Positions 23,236-25,594 of a DNA stretch of 25,594 nucleotides are shown in pieces. This DNA comes from UBA9926 sp913052075 (GTDB taxonomy: Bacteria; Pseudomonadota; Gammaproteobacteria; Pseudomonadales; Azotimanducaceae). The position numbers were made by a program, and so were the translations under genes. Under the pieces are notes generated by a model that did no database searches, had not been told where the DNA came from, and saw only the letters and a list, made by a program, of their open reading frames with translations. The stretch lies in the NCBI GenBank assembly GCA_913052075.1, contig CAJXDD010000015.1, positions 1 through 25,594 of the forward strand, read 5' to 3'. Numbering within the stretch: position 1 is the first letter of the stretch; each line of letters opens with the position of its first letter.

Positions 23236-23281
23236 CACGTGACACGTCTGAAAGCTACTGTTTATAGGGGTTTTCATCATT

Positions 23282-24532
23282 ATGGTTACTTCTTTAGTTG
23301 CTGAGCTAGAGGAGCTTCAGAGGCTTCTCAGAGACGCTCCAGTCCCACGAGATGACTACAACCACCACTTCTTTATGAAGCCCAGACAGCTCCTTGAGGA
23401 GGCTCAGGAGGAGTTCTCAGCGTTCCTTGATGGGCACTTTGAGAACTTACGTGGAGGTAGGAATAACAAGGCTGCTGAAGCTCTAAAAAGTCATCTGCAG
23501 TGGGTATTTCTGGGGCTTGCTGATGCAGCCATGCGTGGCAAATGGCTATTGGTATCATTGGATGACAGAGCCTACACATCTGACCCACTACTGAAGCGAT
23601 ACGGATTCAAATACGCCCCTACCAGAGCAATTGTTGACTATCTGGAGCGTAATGGCTTCGCAACGGTGAAGCGTGGTAGGCAATACAAAAACAATCCAGC
23701 TAGAACACGTGTCTACCCAAGCCCAGAGCTTGCCAGTGCGCTTGTTCGCTTCCATCTGCAGACAGTTACTGACATTGAGCCGCCATACGTTGTCATCAAT
23801 GAGCCAGAAGGCAAGTGGAAGGAAGTAATTGCTGAGTTGCCCATTGATCATCCAGACCGTCTGGAGATGACTCAGATCAATGACTTCCTCAAAGGGCACA
23901 CATGGGCTTGCAAAGGACCAGTCCAACTAAAGTACAAGCACGATGTGTTCAATTCAGGTCGGCTCTACACCGACTACCAAGAGCTACCAGACCGAAGAGT
24001 CAGGATCAGGATCAACACGCTCATTGATGGTGAAGCACTCTGTGAAGTGGACTTCAGCGCTAATCACTTGAGAATGGCGATGGCAGTACTGCACGGCGAG
24101 GACATTGGTGACACACCTTATGAGGACATCATGGAGCTTGCGCAGATTAGAGACCGTGACCGTGTTAAGACGTTTGTCACGACGGCTCTAAGTGCCTCAA
24201 GCAGGACTGCTGCAAACAGCAGCTGGAACCATGACAACTTGGGCGCTGAGTTCTTTGGTCGTCTGGAGTTGGCCATGATTAAACGGTTTCCAAACCTGAA
24301 GCTCTATGACTCATGGGGCATACAGGCGCAAAGTCTTGAAGGAGCAATCTTGAGGCAGGTGATGCTTCAAGGGATGGAGAAGGACATCGTCTGCTTACCA
24401 GTGCATGACGCCATAGCAGTCCCACAGCAGCACGAGGAGTGGGCAGTTGATGCCATGCTGGAAGCTTGGGAGCGTGTGGTTAGCACGAGTGGGACACGTG
24501 CTGGCGCTAGATTGAAAGTAGACAGGCCCTGA
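23282..24532 (+). CDS. Winged-helix plus family A polymerase-like palm protein, uncharacterised
   Basis: 416 aa; I know of no named family. Residues about 98-150 look like a winged helix (L-L-K-R-Y-G-F-K-Y-A-P-T-R-A-I-V-D-Y-L-E then a K-R-G-R-Q wing). Residues about 225-400 recall the palm of family A DNA polymerases and T7-type RNA polymerases. Motif A is E-V-D257-F-S-A-N-H-L-R-M, motif B-like R292-x3-K296-T-F, a helix Q-A-Q-S-L-E-G-A-I-L-R-Q (348-359), and motif C P-V-H375-D376-A-I. The two metal-binding aspartates are thus present, but the Tyr-Gly of motif B is replaced (L-S-A), and no exonuclease domain or room for full fingers is seen. It lies downstream of a repeat-rich region and 38 bp before a nuclease gene. 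A replication initiator, primer-maker or mini-polymerase is inferred. ATG start; a G run 11 nt upstream is a weak ribosome site. Confidence 0.65.
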   Translation: MVTSLVAELEELQRLLRDAPVPRDDYNHHFFMKPRQLLEEAQEEFSAFLDGHFENLRGGRNNKAAEALKSHLQWVFLGLADAAMRGKWLLVSLDDRAYTSDPLLKRYGFKYAPTRAIVDYLERNGFATVKRGRQYKNNPARTRVYPSPELASALVRFHLQTVTDIEPPYVVINEPEGKWKEVIAELPIDHPDRLEMTQINDFLKGHTWACKGPVQLKYKHDVFNSGRLYTDYQELPDRRVRIRINTLIDGEALCEVDFSANHLRMAMAVLHGEDIGDTPYEDIMELAQIRDRDRVKTFVTTALSASSRTAANSSWNHDNLGAEFFGRLELAMIKRFPNLKLYDSWGIQAQSLEGAILRQVMLQGMEKDIVCLPVHDAIAVPQQHEEWAVDAMLEAWERVVSTSGTRAGARLKVDRP

Positions 24533-24570
24533 CACAAGATTAGGCCCCATCTTCCAACGATCAAGGGACT

Positions 24571-25473
24571 ATGCGCCAACTCGTTCTCTTTATTTTGATT
24601 TCTTGCTTAGTAGCGCCAGAGTTATCAAGCGCCCACGGCGGTGGACTAAATGCTGAGGGCGGTCATTTCAACAGAAAGACTGGGGAGTATCACTGCCATC
24701 GTGAACCCTGCTTCTCTAATCAAGAAAGTCGGCTCAACTTACAGAAACCAAACGACCCAGCGCCAGTTATCGGAACCCTAAATCAAGACGATACCTGCAA
24801 TGGACTTCTACCCTATGGAGTACCTAGTAAAGGTGACCATTTGTTATGCAGAACTGCTTACTCAGTAGGCTTTGATTGTTCCAACAGAAGTGCTGCTTGG
24901 GTGGCTTATAGAGTCAGCCCTGAAATATCAGACAGTGCAAATGTAGAGCGTTCAGACGACTTTCGTCCTGATCCAGAGTTACCGCAAGAGTGCAGGAAAG
25001 AACTCTTTGACTTCACTGGTGCTTATGACAGAGGTCATCTCGCTAGTTCAGCGACTCTGGATGGGAGCTATCGGATGAACAGCGAGACATTTTTGCTAAG
25101 CAACATGTCGCCTCAACTGAGTGGATTTAATCGCGCGATCTGGAAGGGCTTAGAGAACCGTGAGCGGAAATGGGCATACACAAGGGGTGAGCTTTACGTT
25201 ATCACTGGACCAGTCTTTGCCGACCGAAGACGCAGCACTGTGGTCATGGGTCGTGTACCAGTCCCAACGCATTTCTACAAAATCCTCTTTGATCCTGATG
25301 AGGCAGAAGCACTCTCTTTCCTAATACCTCACAGGGCCCTAAAGACAGCATCTTTGGGTTTATTTAGAAGCTCTATTGATGAAATTGAGAAAGTCACAGG
25401 GATAGATTTCTTATCAGGTATTGATGACGACGCAGAGGAACAAATAGAGAGTAAAGTTTCACCGATGTGGTGA
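24571..25473 (+). CDS. Secreted DNA/RNA non-specific endonuclease with YHYH motif
   Basis: 300-aa exported nuclease of the Serratia/NUC1 beta-beta-alpha-metal family. A signal peptide covers 1-21 (hydrophobic core V-L-F-I-L-I-S-C-L-V, cut after S-S-A). Next comes a short H-G-G-G-L-N-A-E-G-G-H-F-N segment ending G-E-Y-H-C-H-R, a YHYH-type motif seen in some secreted proteins. The catalytic part has D153-R-G-H156, N178 in L-L-S-N-M-S-P-Q, metal ligand N187 (F-N-R-A-I-W) and E195; the 8-residue N-to-E spacing matches Serratia nuclease. Six cysteines after the signal peptide suit the periplasm or outside. It follows the palm-domain gene by 38 bp and precedes a terminator, so the two are likely cotranscribed. 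Likely roles are nutrient DNA scavenging or attack on foreign DNA. Confidence 0.9.
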   Translation: MRQLVLFILISCLVAPELSSAHGGGLNAEGGHFNRKTGEYHCHREPCFSNQESRLNLQKPNDPAPVIGTLNQDDTCNGLLPYGVPSKGDHLLCRTAYSVGFDCSNRSAAWVAYRVSPEISDSANVERSDDFRPDPELPQECRKELFDFTGAYDRGHLASSATLDGSYRMNSETFLLSNMSPQLSGFNRAIWKGLENRERKWAYTRGELYVITGPVFADRRRSTVVMGRVPVPTHFYKILFDPDEAEALSFLIPHRALKTASLGLFRSSIDEIEKVTGIDFLSGIDDDAEEQIESKVSPMW

Positions 25474-25495
25474 TAGTACTGGTTGAAAGCTAAGG

Positions 25496-25526
25496 AACTG
25501 GGTGAGCATCAGCGCACCCAGTTTTG
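25496..25526 (+). terminator. Rho-independent terminator after the nuclease gene
   Basis: AACTGGGTG (25496-25504) and CACCCAGTT (25515-25523) form a perfect 9-bp stem with a 10-nt loop, ending in TTTT. It lies 23 bp past the nuclease stop and closes the island transcript. Confidence 0.85.
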
Positions 25527-25580
25527 TGGAAGAGGCGACCATCTAAGTTGTTCAGATCAGGTTTTAGGTGGAAGTCGCTT

Positions 25581-25594
25581 ATGTCTCTTATCTG
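25581..25594 (+). CDS. Possible start of a further gene, cut by the window end
   Basis: ATG at 25581 preceded by GGAAG at 6 nt spacing. Only four codons (M-S-L-I) are visible, so this rests on the ribosome site alone. Confidence 0.25.

Larger units (their letters stand above)
22830..23281. other. Structured intergenic region, possible origin or non-coding RNA
   Basis: 452 bp, AT-rich, without an ORF of note. It contains CTGTGC/GCACAG (22883-22906); GCTAAG/CTTAGC (22927-22975) enclosing a direct repeat ATTAATGTG (22946-22954 and 22958-22966); and three helices nested inside one another at 22983-23099. A palindrome CTGTTCAACAG lies at 23111-23121, and GGCGG/CCGCC at 23216-23227. The density of repeats just upstream of a polymerase-like gene suggests a replication origin, a regulatory region or a structured RNA. 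None of these can be settled by reading alone. Confidence 0.55.

Noticed and set aside
1..25594. CRISPR array, insertion sequence or rRNA genes
   Set aside because: No regularly spaced repeats, transposase motifs or rRNA-like segments were seen on either strand.

Overview
The window reads as chromosomal DNA of a gammaproteobacterium, probably an aquatic relative of the pseudomonads and Cellvibrionales. The gene order hisS-ispG-rodZ-pilW-rlmN-ndk / iscX-fdx-hscA-hscB-iscA-iscU-iscS-iscR / trmJ / suhB / secF-secD-yajC-tgt / queA is the one I know from Pseudomonas-type genomes, and catalytic residues often keep their E. coli numbering. No species can be named from this sequence.

Layout. (1) 133-6035, minus strand: a tightly overlapping operon of ndk, rlmN, pilW/pilF, rodZ, ispG and hisS (nucleotide balance, 23S rRNA/tRNA methylation, type IV pilus pilotin, cell-shape scaffold, isoprenoid synthesis, histidyl-tRNA charging). 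(2) 6164-12081, minus strand: a complete ISC iron-sulfur cluster operon. IscR is the cluster-sensing repressor, IscS the sulfur donor, IscU the scaffold, IscA a carrier, HscB/HscA the release chaperones, Fdx the electron donor and IscX an IscS modulator. RlmN and IspG, just downstream, both need [4Fe-4S] clusters. A 33-bp palindrome upstream of iscR resembles an IscR operator, and an unusually long 462-bp iscR-iscS spacer holds hairpins and two very short ORFs. (3) 12082-14218: a spacer where cysE sits in Pseudomonas, then trmJ (minus) and divergent suhB (plus). (4) 14278-20420, minus strand: secF, secD, yajC, tgt and queA. A 734-bp non-coding, repeat-rich, G-rich spacer separates tgt from queA. 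(5) 20708-20794: tRNA-Leu(CAA).

From 20795 to the right end the DNA changes character. It looks more AT-rich, genes run on the plus strand, and products are accessory. A tyrosine recombinase lies directly behind the tRNA 3' end, as expected for a genomic island inserted in tRNA-Leu. It is followed by a small two-helix membrane protein, a 452-bp non-coding region full of nested inverted repeats and a short direct repeat, a 416-aa protein, and an exported DNA/RNA nuclease that ends in a clear rho-independent terminator. The distal island end is outside the window.

The most interesting item is the 416-aa island protein (23282-24532). By eye it combines a winged-helix-like segment with a palm resembling family A polymerases: motif A V-D-F-S, motif B R-x3-K, a Q-x-x-x-x-G-A-I-L helix and motif C V-H-D. 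It lacks the usual Tyr-Gly of motif B and any exonuclease domain. Next to the structured region just upstream it could be a compact replication initiator/polymerase with its origin; this is inference. The window also contains an apparent Arg-to-Met change in box I of the integrase, possible leader control between iscR and iscS, and the missing cysE.
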